In this document: positions 21,093 through 32,604 of the stretch, in pieces | Layout of the letters: each line of letters begins with the position of its first letter | Position numbering within the stretch: the first letter of the stretch is position 1 | Source of the DNA: Haematobia irritans | Lineage: Eukaryota > Arthropoda > Insecta > Diptera > Muscidae | NCBI RefSeq assembly: GCF_050003625.1 | Contig: NC_134398.1 | Coordinates: 83,949,983 to 84,013,982, forward strand | Length of the DNA: 64,000 nucleotides | Direction: 5' to 3' | The notes under the pieces: model-generated | Told to the model about the DNA's origin: nothing | What the model saw: only the letters and a program-made list of their open reading frames with translations | The model's database searches: none | Made by a program: the position numbers and the translations under genes

Positions 21093-21610
21093 TAGGTTTC
21101 CAAAAAATCTAATGAAAAAATTAATAATATGTAGAAAAAACCAACTATTCTGGTTAACCCTAGATAGTCATCATTCTTCAGAATGACGACACGTAATTTC
21201 ATTTTCGATTTAAAATGCACTTTAGTCTATTGGGAAATGGTAAATTTAAGTTATACTAATTCGACCTTTTATGAATTTTTGTTTTATACTAATTAAAACC
21301 AAATTGAATAAGAAAATAAATTCAAGTTTCGCTCACGAAAAGGGTTCACTGTTTTTTCAGTGTAGGTTTCCAAAAAATCTAATGAAAAAAAATAATAATA
21401 TGTATAAAAAACCAACTATTCTGGTTAACCCTAGATAGTCATCATTCGTCAGAATGACGACACGTAATTTCATTTTCGATTTAAAATGCACTTTAGTCTA
21501 TTGGGAAATGGTAAATTTAAGTTATACTAATTCGACCGTTTTATGAATTTTTGTTTTATACTAATTAAAACCAAATTGAATAAGAAAATAAATTCAAGTT
21601 TCGCTCACGA
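21067..21610. repeat. 270-bp tandem duplication across an element end
   Basis: GAAAAGGGTTCACTG occurs at 21067 and 21337, and the following 270 bases are almost identical. Each unit contains the last 26 bases of A copy 1, 60 or so bases of inverted A, and the left part of the piggyBac-type MITE. Confidence 0.9.
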
Positions 21611-22105
21611 TGAAAATTATAGCGTCTTGAAATGAGCCGTAGTGAAAGTGACGAAGGATGACGTTAATGTACAAAAAATAAGGATGACTGTCCAGGGTTA
21701 AAATAAAGTTAAAGAATCCTTACTAATTCACTATTAAATTACAAGCAAAGGAGTACTTAAAATTTTTCCAAAGGGGTTATTCTGAAATTAAATATTTGTT
21801 TTTTACATTAAAAATATTACATTCGTTTCCAAAAAATTTGGCTAAAGAAATACTAAAATAAGGTATTAAAAACCTGTAATTTTGATGATTAAAAGGTAAA
21901 TATTCTAGTTGAAAGAAAGCCAATTTGTAAAAGAAAACTTACCAATGCTCTATTTTTTAAATTTGTTTGAATCCATCTGGAGTTGCTCTGAAATTAAATA
22001 TTGTTTTTCCAACAAAGAAAGACATTAAACTGGTATCCAAAAAAATTAATTAACAAATAATAATATACATAAAAAATGTTATTTTTAAAAGAAAGCCATA
22101 TTAAA
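21093..22105 (-). repeat. Inverted element A, 3' portion
   Basis: Read on the minus strand this matches A copy 1 from about 19700 to 20170: exon-like modules with AG/GTAAG borders, e.g. TTTCAGAGCAACTCCAGATG near 21980. It is interrupted by the piggyBac-type MITE. Element B starts at 22106, and A continues beyond it at 28985. Confidence 0.75.
21158..21697. mobile_element. piggyBac-type MITE at TTAA
   Basis: Left end TTAA-CCCTAGATAGTCATC at 21154 (and again at 21425 owing to the 270-bp duplication). Right end GGATGACTGTCCAGGG-TTAA, with TTAA at 21698-21701. The inverted A sequence on the two sides is continuous across one TTAA (CTGGTTAAAAGAATG in A copy 1 near 20115, read inverted). TTAA targets and CCC ends are the piggyBac mark. 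Non-coding; the original unit is about 269 bp (21429-21697). Confidence 0.88.
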
Positions 22106-23064
22106 ACAAGTATATACGGCCGTTAGTTCGGCCAGGCCGAATCTTATGTACCCTCCACCATGGATGGCGTAGAAACTTCTACGAAAGACTGTCATCCATA
22201 TATGGGGGCTATAAATGATTATTGACTGATATGGACCACTTTTGGCATGGTTGTTAAATATCATATACTACCACCACGTACCAAATTTCAACCAGATCGG
22301 ATGAATTTTGCTTCTCCAAAAGGCACCGGAGGTCAAATCTGGCGATCGGTTTATATGGGAGCTATATATAATTATGGACTGATAGGAACCAATTCCTGCA
22401 TGGTTGTTGGATACCATATACTAACATCACGTACCAAATTTCAACCGAATGGGAAGAATTTTGCTCTTCCAAGATGCTCCGAATAATTATGGACCGATTT
22501 CGACCAATTTTTGCATGGGTGTTTGAGGACATATATTAACATCACGTACCAAATTTCAACTGAATCAGATGAATTTTGGTCTTCCAAGAGGCTCCGGAGG
22601 TCAAATCTGGTGATCGGTTTATATGGGGGCTATATATAATTATGGACCGATATGGACCAATTTTTGCATGGTCATTAGAGAGCATATACTAAAATCATGT
22701 ACCAAATTTCAGCCGGATCGGATGAAATTTGTTTCTCTTAGAGGCTCTGCAAGCCAAATCTGGTGATCGGTTTATATGGGGGCTATATATAATTATGAAC
22801 CGATGTGGACCAACTTTTGCATGGTTGTTAGAGACCATATACTAACACCATGTACCAAATTTCAGCCGGATCGGATAAAATTTGCTTCTCTTAGAGGCTC
22901 CGCAAGCCAAATCGGGGGATCGGTTTATGGTTAGGTTATGTTAAAGTGACAGCCCGATTAAGATTCAGGCTCACTTAGACTATTCAGTCCATTGTGATAC
23001 CACATTAACTAAAAGTACCTATTAGGTATGGGTACTTCTAGTTTTAACCGCTGAACCTTCTCGA

Positions 23065-24305
23065 TTATTTTTCTTCGCTGAACCAACCAGATTGTTCCAA
23101 AAACATTAGCAGACTGCTTAAGTTAACGTTTTCCAGATCCGCCAGTAATCTGAAGCTATATGCTCCTAAAAGTTGCATGCGCTTTACACAAAATGCAGGA
23201 CACTCACACAAGAGGTGTTTAATTGATTCTTTTTCCTCCGCATCATGACAGCTCATACAATAGCCATTATACTTCGCGCCAATAGTTTTTGCAAAATCGC
23301 CTATCAGGCAGCGACCCGTTATAGCAGATATCAGGAGTGATATCTGACGTCTCGAGAACGTTAGCATATCTAGTGTGCGGTTTAAGTTGAAATGGGGCCA
23401 TATTAGCTTGGTGTCGTTACAACCCTTGCAATTCTCCCATCGAACATTTGCCATCATAACAGCCTTCTCACGCAGCATGAGCTTGCAGGTGGCTAGGGGC
23501 ATACCAACAAATTCTAGTTCCCCTGGAATATGTAAGGTAGTCCCTAGCCTTGACAACTCATCCGCTTCGCAGTTCCCCGGTATGTTCCTATGGCCAGGCA
23601 CCCATATTAGGTGAATATTGTACTGCTCAGCCATCTCATTGAGAGATTTGCGGCAGTCGATGGCCGTTTTCGAGTTGAGGAACACAGAGTACAAGGATTT
23701 TATTGCAGGTTGACTGTCTGAGTATATATTAATGCCCACATTTTTTGGAACATTACTTCTCAGCCAATTCGCCACCTCTCTTATTGCTAATATTTCAGCC
23801 TGAAAAACACTACAGTGATTAGGTAATCTTTTCGCTATTCGAAGTTCCAGATCATTAGAATATACTCCGAAACCCACTTGTCCATCCAATTCGGAGCCAT
23901 CAGTGTAGAAATCCATATATTCTTTATTCCCCGGGGTCTGTGTGCACCACGCCTCACTGTTGGGGATTAGAGTCTCAAACTTTTTGTCGAAAAGTGGACT
24001 CGCCAAAGTGTAATCCACTACGTTAGGCACATCTGGCATTATTTTGAGGACAGAACTGTGACCGTAACCTTTTTCCAACCACAGCGATAGTTCGCGCAAC
24101 CGCACAGCCGTTTTGCAGCTGACTGTTTGGCCAAAATGTCTAAAGGCAATAGATGCAGCATGACATTAAGGGAATTTGTTCCTGTCTTGCTGAATGCGCC
24201 TGAAATACACAAACCCGCCATACGCTGAACTTTATCTAAACCAGTCGGTTTCTGAAGTGCCGGCCACCAGACTACAACACCATATAGCATTATAGGTCTA
24301 ACCAC
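23065..24305 (-). pseudogene. LINE ORF2 C-terminal part: thumb, RNase H, Cys/His cluster
   Basis: The frame 24305-24039 (VRPIMLYGVVVWWPALQ, the typical region after RT) is in the RT frame but follows a stop. A shift near 24095 leads to 24105-23065. RNase H residues: D in FYTDGSELDG, E in FQAEILAIREV, D in IYSDSQPAI and D in CEADELSRLG. The C-terminus has CMSCHDAEEKESIKHLLCE with CPAFC, a probable zinc-binding cluster, and ends LLMFLEQSGWFSEEK. It would remove template RNA and may bind nucleic acid. Confidence 0.9.
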
Positions 24306-24311
24306 TGCCGT

Positions 24312-25434
24312 CTATAGCCAATGCACAATTTTTGGTTTTAGTCGCCACTTTTTTCCTATTGCCTTTTTGCACGAGTACAAAGCTACATTTGCCTTCCTCG
24401 CCCTTTCTTCAATATTAAGCTTAAAATTCAGCTTCCTGTCCAAAATAACGCCCAGGTATTTTGCACACTCACCAAAGGGAATTTCAGTACCCCCTAAGGA
24501 AATAGGCCTAACCGTGGGAGTTTTGCGATCTTTGCAGTACATGACTAATTCTGTCTTTGCAGGATTTACCCCAAGACCATTGTCTTTCGCCCATTTCTCA
24601 GTCATCCGGAGGGCCCTCTGAATAATATCTCTGATTGTGGATGGGAATTTTCCCCTGACTGCCAGAGCTACATCATCTGCGTATGCCACCACTTTTATCC
24701 TTTCTTTTTCTAGAGTAACCAGAAGGCTATTTATAGCAACATTCCAAAGAAGAGGTGATAGAACTCCTCCTTGGGGAGTGCCTCTGTTCACATACCTTTG
24801 TATGTTTGCTTGTCCTAGTGTGGCTGAAATACGTCTCTTCATTAGCAGTTCGTCTAACAGCCTGAGTATACATGGATCAACATTCAGAGTTGTCAGTCCA
24901 TTTAATATCGAGCTCGGATGGACATTATTGAACGCCCCTTCGATGTCTAGAAACGCCACGATTGTGTATTCTTTGACAGATAGTGAACTTTCAATAAAGC
25001 TGACTAGTTCATGTAGTGCGGTCTCAGTAGACCTGCCCTTCGAGTATGCATGCTGTCGTTTCGAGAACAACCCCGAATCGATGCTAGTTCTAAGATGAAT
25101 ATCTATCATCCTCTCCAGAGTCTTAAGTAGGAATGATTGGTCGGAAATCCTTCGCCCTCGAGTGAGAGGCTTTTCCCGCTTTAGGTATGAAAACGACTTT
25201 TGTTTCCCTCCACTTTCCTGGGATATATGATAAGTTGATACATCCTTTATATATCACCGACAACCAGGGGATAATTTTGTCAGTTACAGCTTGTAACTCC
25301 GCCGGAGTAATTCCATCAGGTCCAGGGGATTTGAATGGTCCAAAGCTATTTAGCGCCCATCTTATTCTAGTTTCCTCGATACAATTTCCTCGACAGGAAA
25401 CGACCGCTGAGCAACTGTGGCACCGCCAGTACAT
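24312..25434 (-). pseudogene. LINE ORF2 reverse transcriptase domain
   Basis: The part at 25434-25123 carries the fingers (FKSPGPDGITPAELQAV, VVFIPKAGK, FRPI). After a frameshift, 25109-24312 carries the palm: FLDIEGAFNNV, RGTPQGGVLSPLLWN and the catalytic VVAYADDVALAV, then LGVILDRKLNFK. The frame stops at HWL-TAG, where the family evidently has an open codon, since homology goes on. The polymerase would copy element RNA at the nicked target. Confidence 0.92.
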
Positions 25435-26660
25435 GGTTCAACCGTCTGATTTCCTGGAAAATGTGTGTCCAATAGTACCTCCAGCGTCTCCTCACTGGAC
25501 GTTGTCCAATTGCCCTCCGATGTTTTAATGAAACCTGGAGCGGAGTTGGTGGATGCTAGAACCTTCCGTAGTCTGGAAGCCTCGGACGTATTCTCAATAC
25601 TGCTGCAGTAATCATTCCAAGAGTTATGCTGAGCCTTTCTCAATTCTCGCTTGTATCCTCTCAGATTCTTCTTGTAAGCGTCCCAGTCCTCAGGGGCTCT
25701 GGTGGACTTTGCCTTGTTAAAGAGCTTCCTGCAGGATTTCCTCATATTACTTAATTCCGTAGACCACCATGATGGTCGATGTTTCCCCCTTGGCTTTCCT
25801 CTAGGGCATGCAGCTTTCAGTGAGATGTTGAAGGCCTTAGTAATCCGCTCCACTGCGTATTCGATATCTTGCACATTTCTCATATTTGTCTCTGTTATTT
25901 CCGGTATCATCATATTGAACGATTCCCTATACCTATTCCAGTCAGCTTTCCTAACATTTGGCGGAAATATGATCTTGGTGATATGAACATCAAATTTGAA
26001 ACTGATGTAGCGATGATCTGAGAAGCTGTGTTCACTTAAAACCTGCCACTCAGATATCATTTTATTCAGTTCTTGCGAGGCCAAGGTGATGTCCAAAACC
26101 TCTTGCCTGTTTTTAGTGACAAAGGTTGGGGCATCTCCCTTGTTGCAAACTACCAGATTAGTCCGCAAAATTAACTCTATTAGCGACTCTCCCCTTGCAT
26201 TAGTATCACTACTTCCCCATATACTATGATGTGTATTCGCATCGCATCCCATAATGAGTTTCGTCTTTGTTTTCAGTGACTCCTCCACTAAGGTCTTAAC
26301 GGCATATGGAGGCATCTCCCTGTCATGTCCCATGTAGACCGAAGATACCCAATATTTGCATTTGGCTATTTCTAAACTGGCAACGACAGTGTCTGTATTG
26401 CACATTGAAGGAAGCAGAAACAAGTTGAGCTCGTTTTTAGCAATTATACAGGCTCGATTTACATCATTACCAGTATACTGCAATAGTTTGAACCCCGGAG
26501 TACTTAATTCACATATTTTGTTTCCATAAACATATGGTTCTTGAATAAGAACTATATCTATGTCCCCTTTCATCAGGAGAACTTTTAAGGCAGCACATGC
26601 AGCCTTACTATGATGAAGATTTATCTGGAGGATCCGTAGGACCATCGAGATTTTCAACAA
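25362..26660 (-). pseudogene. LINE ORF2 N-terminal part: APE endonuclease and linker
   Basis: 432 residues starting with LRILQINLHHSKAACAAL. Motifs of exonuclease III/APE-like LINE nucleases: VLIQEPYVYG, IMGCDANTHHSIWGS, LDITLASQEL and SFSDHRYISF. The nuclease residues are intact; the defect lies downstream. The region from about 280 on is a basic linker (PRGKPRGKHRPSWWS). The frame overlaps the end of ORF1 by 53 bases in a different frame, consistent with coupled or reinitiated translation. Confidence 0.92.
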
Positions 26661-27831
26661 CCGTCACATCAGCCGCTTCAATCGAGTCATCAAGAATGTT
26701 CTCTTCAGAGATCTCGGTGACTCTCGCAATAACCATAGGTTCAACTTTGGTGAGTTCTGAGGCAATAGAAACCTCCTCTCGCATACGGTGTCTATCCATG
26801 TCTTCAACTTTGGTATCTCCCTCGACTTCGCAAGAGGATCCGCTTACTTCTGATTCAGACAGAGGATTGCCCATTTCTGAATTCTTTAGCTGATCGTTTT
26901 TATATACCTTCATTTGGATATAATGAAAGCCATAACATACACGGCCCTGGGACTTTGCTAAATGTGGCAAAGACTGAGTGTTCAATATAAACACTGCATG
27001 CCGTCTTGGTCCATCCACTTCATCCAAACGGCCAACCTTCCAATCAGCTGTTGGAAGATCTGGATTGCATCGTTTCAGTCTATTTAAAATAGATTCAGGG
27101 TCAGGAGGGTTTGCAGGTATCCACGCATGTGCTCTAGGTCTAGCCGGTATGTCTTTCTTCTCGACTAACTCTAGAGCAGCTCCTTCCCAAACTTCACCAA
27201 TTAGTATCAGAGCAGCTTTAAAACATTCTATAGACCTCTGGTCCTCAAATGCGACTAGCTTAAATCGTCCTTGATACCAACCAGCCTCTTGGTGTCGAGG
27301 ATCTGGGCCGGGAAACTTTTCCAGCACCTGTGAGTAGACGACAGACAGAGCATTCTCAATTTCCCCCCATTTTTGCTTTGGAACCATACCGTCCAATGCT
27401 CCTTTATAAATGATAGCCATCACAAGGCTGTCTTTAGCAACTGAGGCAAACGATCTTTGATCCCTTTTGGAGGATGGCAGCTCATCCGGCGATCGTTCCC
27501 TTTTTCCAATCTCAAGAATTCCTTGAGCCCATTTTAAGGAATCGCTTTGTTTAGCCGACTGCGTGCTTGGGTCGACTGATCCTAACTTCTTTAGGATAAG
27601 CAAAGCATTTCTGCGTTCCTTGAATCTCTTTCGTGAGGGATTACCTCCTTGTGATGTCGTTACCTTAGAAAAAGTTCGACTTGTCATAGTGTCGCCACCT
27701 GTCGACCCGTCTACAGGTCGACTAATTGGGCCTAACTCTTGGTCATTGCCCAAATTTATAACTCCAGTCGATACCCGTCCACTGGGCCCTGAAGTTAGCA
27801 ACCCAGTGAATGACTTGGAATTTCGCTGCAT
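26608..27831 (-). CDS. LINE ORF1 protein, DUF4780-like
   Basis: 407 residues, open throughout, ATG in CCACCATGC context. The N-terminal 130 residues are Ser/Thr/Arg-rich and probably disordered. The middle (about 120-300) resembles DUF4780, a gag-like domain common in insect LINE ORF1s: RPRAHAWIPANPPDPESIL, LPTADWKVGRLDEV, AVFILNTQSLPHL and VCYGFHYIQMKVYK. The C-terminus is acidic. It is expected to package LINE RNA. The partner ORF2 is broken, so this copy could supply ORF1 protein at most. Confidence 0.8.
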   Translation of the reverse strand: MQRNSKSFTGLLTSGPSGRVSTGVINLGNDQELGPISRPVDGSTGGDTMTSRTFSKVTTSQGGNPSRKRFKERRNALLILKKLGSVDPSTQSAKQSDSLKWAQGILEIGKRERSPDELPSSKRDQRSFASVAKDSLVMAIIYKGALDGMVPKQKWGEIENALSVVYSQVLEKFPGPDPRHQEAGWYQGRFKLVAFEDQRSIECFKAALILIGEVWEGAALELVEKKDIPARPRAHAWIPANPPDPESILNRLKRCNPDLPTADWKVGRLDEVDGPRRHAVFILNTQSLPHLAKSQGRVCYGFHYIQMKVYKNDQLKNSEMGNPLSESEVSGSSCEVEGDTKVEDMDRHRMREEVSIASELTKVEPMVIARVTEISEENILDDSIEAADVTVVENLDGPTDPPDKSSS

Positions 27832-27940
27832 GGTGGCTTAATATCCCACCACACTTGAAATTCTTAGTAGGTACCTATTACGATGAGTTTATCCGCTATT
27901 TAAAAACACGTCCGTTCCGTTCGACGGTTGAATAGAGAAT

Positions 27941-28984
27941 ATGGGGGCTATATATAATTATGGACCGATGTGAACCAATTTTTGCATGGTTGTTAGAGAC
28001 CATATACTAACACCATGTACCAAATTTCAGCCAGATCGGATAAAATTTGCTCCTCCAAGAGGCTCCAAAACCAAATCTCGGGATCGGTTTATATGGGGGC
28101 TATATATAATTATGGACCGATGTGGACCAATTTTTGCATGGTTGTTAGAGACCATATACTAACACCATGTACCAAATTTCAGCCGGATCGGATAAAATTT
28201 GTTTCTCTTAGAGGCTCCGGAGGTCAAATCTGGTGATCGGTTTATAAGGGGGCTTATATAATTATGGACCGAAATGGACCAATTTTTGCATGGTCAGTAG
28301 AGACCATATACTCACATCATGTACCAAATTTCAGCCGGATCGGATGAAATTTGTTTCTCTTAGAGGCTCTGCAAGCCAAATCGGGGGATCGGTTTATATG
28401 GGGGCTATATATAATTATGGACCGATGTGAACCAATTTTTGCATGGTTGTTAAAGACCATATACTAACACCATGTTCCAAATTTCAGCCGGATCGAATTA
28501 AATTTGCTTCTCTTAGAGGCTCTGCAAGCCAAATCGGGGGATCGGTTTATATGGGGGCTATATATAATTATGGACCGATATGGACCAATTTTTGCATGGT
28601 TGTTAGAGACCATATACTAACACCATGTACCAAATTTCAGTCGTATCGGATGAAATTAGCTTCTCTTAGAGGCCTCGCAAGCCAAATTTGGGGGTCCGTT
28701 TATATGGGGGCTATACGTAAAAGTTGACCGATATGGCCCATTTGCAATACGATCCGACCTACATCAATAACAACTACTTGTGCCAAGTTTGAAGTCGATA
28801 GCTTGTTTCGTTCGGAAGTTAGCGTGATTTCAACAGACGGACGGACGGACATGCTCAGATCGACTCAGAATTTGACCACGACCCAGAATATATATACTTT
28901 ATGGGGTCTTAGATCAATATTTCGATGTGTTACAAACGGAATGACAATGTTAATATACCCCCCATCCTATGGTGGAGGGTATAC
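27941..28984 (+). repeat. 153-bp tandem array of element B copy 1, right part
   Basis: About five units with the landmark GACCATATACTAACACCATG, then a changed last unit (TTTATATGGGGGCTATACGT) leading into the ACGG microsatellite and the 3' end. Confidence 0.85.
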
Positions 28985-30762
28985 AAATACTTACCAATTT
29001 ATGACTAAACTATACGCTGAGATATAACAAAAATGTTCCAAATTCATCTGGAATTGAATATTAATTTTTTACATTGAATAATAAAAATTTCAATACACTT
29101 TCAACATATTTTCCTAAATATTCTTAATAACTTTTTTCTAAACTATCGATAATATATTAATAACTTTCATTTAAAAGATTTAATAAACAAACACCAATAT
29201 ATGTCTCAAAAATCCAAAATATTCCATGCCTTTATATTCCCATGTTGCATACCTGCTTAAAAGATGCAACAACCCACGCCAACGCTAACTATACAACTGA
29301 AGCATGCGAAACAAAACCAAGCAAACCCCAAAACATTCCTACAACAACAAAAACACATGTTCCTTTATTGAAAACAACACCTCATCCAGCCAAATAAACC
29401 ATCCGCGTATAACAAACACACACACAAACCAGTAAATGAACAAAAATAAAAACAACCCCACGCTCATGTATACACAACATACCCAGCTCTCGCTACCATT
29501 TCTCATTAATGCATTACTCTCACTCAAACAAAACTCAAGTAACATTAACCACATTCCACTATGCCGATAAAGATATCTGTACTATCCATTAGTTCATCGC
29601 ATCTACTGACAATTTATTCTAAGAATAATATTCGTAAAGGCACACCAGTTTATGAACGATGAAACGTTTAACTTAAAATTTAATTGCATGTGAACTAAAA
29701 ATATTTCATTGGGTAATTTTCTACCAACAATAATTAACTATAGGAATTGTCAGTAAGAAATTGCTATCCACTTTCAAGTTTATTCTTCGTAAAAAAATAT
29801 TTTCTCATACAAAAAATCTTATAGTAAATTGCACTTATTATTTAGAAAGTACTTTACATTTCACAAGTAGTTTTATAGCATGACAAACGAATTTTTAACT
29901 ATCAGTTAAGACATTTTTTAAGGAAATTGCCATCGTATTTTGCAGGCCATGAACTAAACGTTACTTAGAATTTGTAAAATTTCCTTATACTATGGGAAAT
30001 TGGTGCAAATTACCACTATCACAGAACTGGTACCTGTGCTCCAGTTAGTTGCAATTTTCACATTTAGTGAAATAAAATTATCAGAATAACCTTTTGTTCG
30101 ACATATTTCAAAAAAATTTTTTTCATTTCGGGTTCAATTAGGAGCCCAAATTGAAAGAGATTTCTACGAGTTTGTCCGAGACTGGTTCCTGAGGACCTGT
30201 TTATGGGTTGCTCCTGCTAAATTGTCTCAGGACGTGTCCTTTGGGGTGAGTCCAAGACGCGTCCTAAAATGTAAGTTTACTCCGTCAATGACAAATCCAT
30301 GTTAAGGTGGACGGTCCCTTCCATACGTTTTGATCAGAACTGGGACTGGTCCATACACACAAGGGACTAGTCCTGTACCAGTTCTGTGGTTGAACCATTT
30401 CCCGTAGGGTAGTTCCACACATATCCCAGCAAAAATTGGGAGTTGTTCTAAAGGCACAACTTTAAAAGCACTTCCAAAAATGCCCTCACAAAGAAGTTAA
30501 CTATTTTAACTACACAGGAAGTTTTTTTACTTTATTTTTTATATTTTAATGCGTAATTTTTTGTTTTCTTTTTTCAAAAAGTTTAAAAAAAGTTTAAGAA
30601 TAAATAAAATGGTACAAATTATTGAAATTTTATTGAAAAATTTCCTTTCGAGTAGTTAATTTTCGTTGAAGATACGAAAAATGAACTAAAATTCTGGAAA
30701 ATTCTTGTAATAAATTATTGTAAAAATCTTCTTAAATTTACAAGACACTTTTTGTTTCTGTG
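28985..30762 (-). repeat. Inverted element A, 5' portion
   Basis: On the minus strand this starts CACAGAAACAAAAAGTGTC at 30762 and matches the block at 42606-43790 of A copy 2. It is interrupted at about 29986-30640 by MITE D and part of MITE E, with AAATTTCCTT on both sides of that insertion. The part 28985-30635 recurs at 34118-35760. Confidence 0.8.
29988..30409. mobile_element. MITE D, copy 1
   Basis: Inverted ends near CTATGGGAAATTGGTGC and CCATTTCCCGTAGGG, internal CACAGAACTGGTAC / GTACCAGTTCTGTG pairs, and TA on both sides. The first two C of the left end are lost. About 420 bp, non-coding. Confidence 0.75.
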
Positions 30763-31130
30763 AAGGAAATATTTTTATTCGCACGTTGGATTCAGTTACT
30801 TGACGGTAGTTAGAAATTGCTTCTTCAAAAGGGTAATATTCTATTCTAATTAATTTCAATATCCATGTTTTCTATATGGCATAAGTTGCTATATTCATTG
30901 AATTTTTGTCCAATTTCATCGATTTGGCTAGTTTTTGTTTTGTGGATTTGCTTTATAACATAAGTATCTGAAATTGCAAAGTTATACAAAATATAAAAAA
31001 ATATCAAATTCTATCGTACATATTGATGATTAATTTTTAAATTACGGGTTTCAAGAGTAGTTTCCTAGAGCCAATGAGGATATCAGCTTAGTTAGCATTA
31101 AACAGTAAGAATATTCCAAAAAATTACCCT
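30763..31130 (-). pseudogene. A-related exon fragment (minus strand)
   Basis: Matches the spliced small gene at 52434-52842. Last exon 30967-30846: acceptor TTTCAG, then an open frame of 39 codons (IHKTKTSQIDEIGQKFNEYS within it) and TAG. The preceding exon piece (about 31125-31046) holds YCLMLTKLISSLALG but has a one-base shift before its donor GTAATT. Product unknown. Confidence 0.5.
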
Positions 31131-31770
31131 TAGAAGGTCTGTCTAAAATTATCCCCGAAATTTTTTCAATTAAACAGTTAATTGAATTTGGAAACGGATT
31201 CAATATATATGTTAATTGATTCAATTAATTATTTAATCAAATCCGACTAAAAACCAATTAAAAAAATGATTGATATTTGTTACGTTTCCAATAAAATATT
31301 AATTGATTCAATCAATTTGTTATCCAATTCGGAAACAATTTTCAATTACAAACGTGATTGAACAATTTTCCGTTTCCAATATCTGATAAAGTAGTGTTGG
31401 CATTAAATTGCAGTTTTGTTTTACCTGGCTTTTCAGTTTGTACCCAAGTAGAGAGCAGTATATCTATCTGCTATATAAATTAATTAGCTGAAATATGTAA
31501 TGGTAAAGAATACTTTCTTTTGGATTTAAAAATATGAAAAATATCCGAAAATAATAAAAAAGATGTATTTTCAATTTATATTTTTTCTATTTCCAGAATT
31601 TGCAAAGTGTTTTCCATTATTTTTGTCTTTGATTGGTTCAAATTTTAATGGAAGATTTCCATGTGTGGAAATTTTGGAAAGGAATTGTTACTAAAATTAA
31701 ATTACCGAGCACCTTAATACACCTTTTTATGCTAAAAGACTACAACTGCAAAAGAAGATTATATAACCAT
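31131..31770. repeat. AATTGATTCAATTAA-type palindromic region
   Basis: Between 31160 and 31410 there are many short inverted repeats of TTAATTGATTCAATTAA type; a similar region is at 40215-40485. The rest is AT-rich and anonymous. Confidence 0.55.
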
Positions 31771-31932
31771 TAGCGTAGCTAGACAATTTTCCTAGGGGGG
31801 GCTATAGCCTCCCTAGCTAAAACTTTATAGACTGAACTTATAAGTTCAACTAATGTTTTATTTCATAAAATTGAATAAAAAATAGACATCAAAATAACTC
31901 GAAATCAATTTATAATAAAGCAACTAAAAGTA
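31771..31932. repeat. Left half of a G/C-run element
   Basis: CATTAGCGTAGCTAGACAAT followed by CCTAGGGGGGGCTATAGCCT. The other half appears at 37610-37904 and ends CCAGAGGCCTTGCTACGCTT, the reverse of the start. The whole 31.9-37.6 kb block seems to lie inside this element. Confidence 0.55.
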
Positions 31933-32354
31933 CCCTATGGGAAATTGGTGCAAATTACCACTATCACAGAACTGGTACCTGTGCTCCAGTTAGTTGCAAT
32001 TTTCACATTTAGTGAAATAAAATTATCAGAATAACCTTTTGTTCGACATATTTCAAAAAAATTTTTTTCATTTCGGGTTCAATTAGGAGCCCAAATTGAA
32101 AGAGATTTCTACGAGTTTGTCCGAGACTGGTTCCTGAGGACCTGTTTATGGGTTGCTCCTGCTAAATTGTCCCAGGACGTGTCCTTTGGGGTGAGTCCAA
32201 GACGCGTCCTAAAATGTAAGTTTACTCCGTCAATGACAAATCCATGTTAAGGTGGACGGTCCCTTCCATACGTTTTGATCAGAACTGGGACTGGTCCATA
32301 CACACAAGGGACTAGTCCTGTACCAGTTCTGTGGTTGATCCATTTCCCGTAGGG
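31933..32354. mobile_element. MITE D, copy 2 (complete, 422 bp)
   Basis: Ends CCCTATGGGAAATTGG and CCATTTCCCGTAGGG, with TA at 31931-31932 and 32355-32356. This is the best bounded D copy. TA duplication suggests mobilisation by a Tc1/mariner-type enzyme (inference). Confidence 0.8.
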
Positions 32355-32369
32355 TAGTTCCACACATAT

Positions 32370-32604
32370 CCCAGCAAAAATTGGGAGTTGTTCTAAAGGC
32401 ACAACTGTAAAAGCACTTCCAAAAATGCCCTCACAAAGAAGTTAACTATTTTAACTACACAGGAAGTTTTTTTACTTTATTTTTTATATTTTAATGCGTA
32501 ATTTTTTGTTTTCTTTTTTCAAATAGTTTAAAAAAAGTTTAAGAATAAATAAAATGGTACAAATTATTGAAATTTTTCCTCAAAAATGCTAAATCCATTA
32601 TAGA
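32370..32604. mobile_element. MITE E, left part (copy 2)
   Basis: Starts CCCAGCAAAAATTGGGAGTT and is cut at 32604 by element B. The right part is not present after this B copy but after the next one (37317-37608). An uninterrupted relative is at 50639-51214. Confidence 0.75.

Larger units (their letters stand above)
22929..27940 (-). mobile_element. RNase H-bearing LINE, near full length, broken
   Basis: On the minus strand: 5' end at about 27935, ORF1 (27831-26608), ORF2 overlapping by about 50 bases and reading endonuclease, RT, RNase H, then a 3' tail ending TTTAACATAACCTAACC at 22929. It sits in a B unit exactly between CGGTTTAT and ATGGGGGCT, with no clear target duplication. ORF2 is disabled by shifts at about 25380, 25115 and 24095 and a TAG at 24312-24314. 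RNase H, the non-poly(A) tail and the motif style fit the LOA/Lian or R1-like clades (inference). Confidence 0.9.
22106..28984 (+). mobile_element. Element B, copy 1 (153-bp repeats), split by a LINE
   Basis: Starts ACAAGTATATACGGCCG, with a hairpin-like GTTCGGCCAGGCCGAAT. The sub-terminal TGTACCCTCCACCAT is matched in reverse by the 3' end TATGGTGGAGGGTATAC. The body is a tandem series of 153-bp units (landmarks ATCGGTTTATATGGGGGCTA and CCAATTTTTGCATGGTTGTT). Then come an ACGG microsatellite (28832-28848) and GATCGACTCAG. A LINE occupies 22929-27940. Units read as long open frames only because 153 is divisible by three. Confidence 0.8.

Noticed and set aside
24367..25098. Plus-strand frames over the LINE RT (24367-24621, 24637-25098)
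   Set aside because: They are antisense to a clear RT domain on the minus strand.
29339..29554. 71-codon frame (and its duplicate at 34473-34688) with a hydrophobic segment
   Set aside because: It lies in the GT-rich part of element A. The other A copies (19080, 43250) do not keep the frame open.
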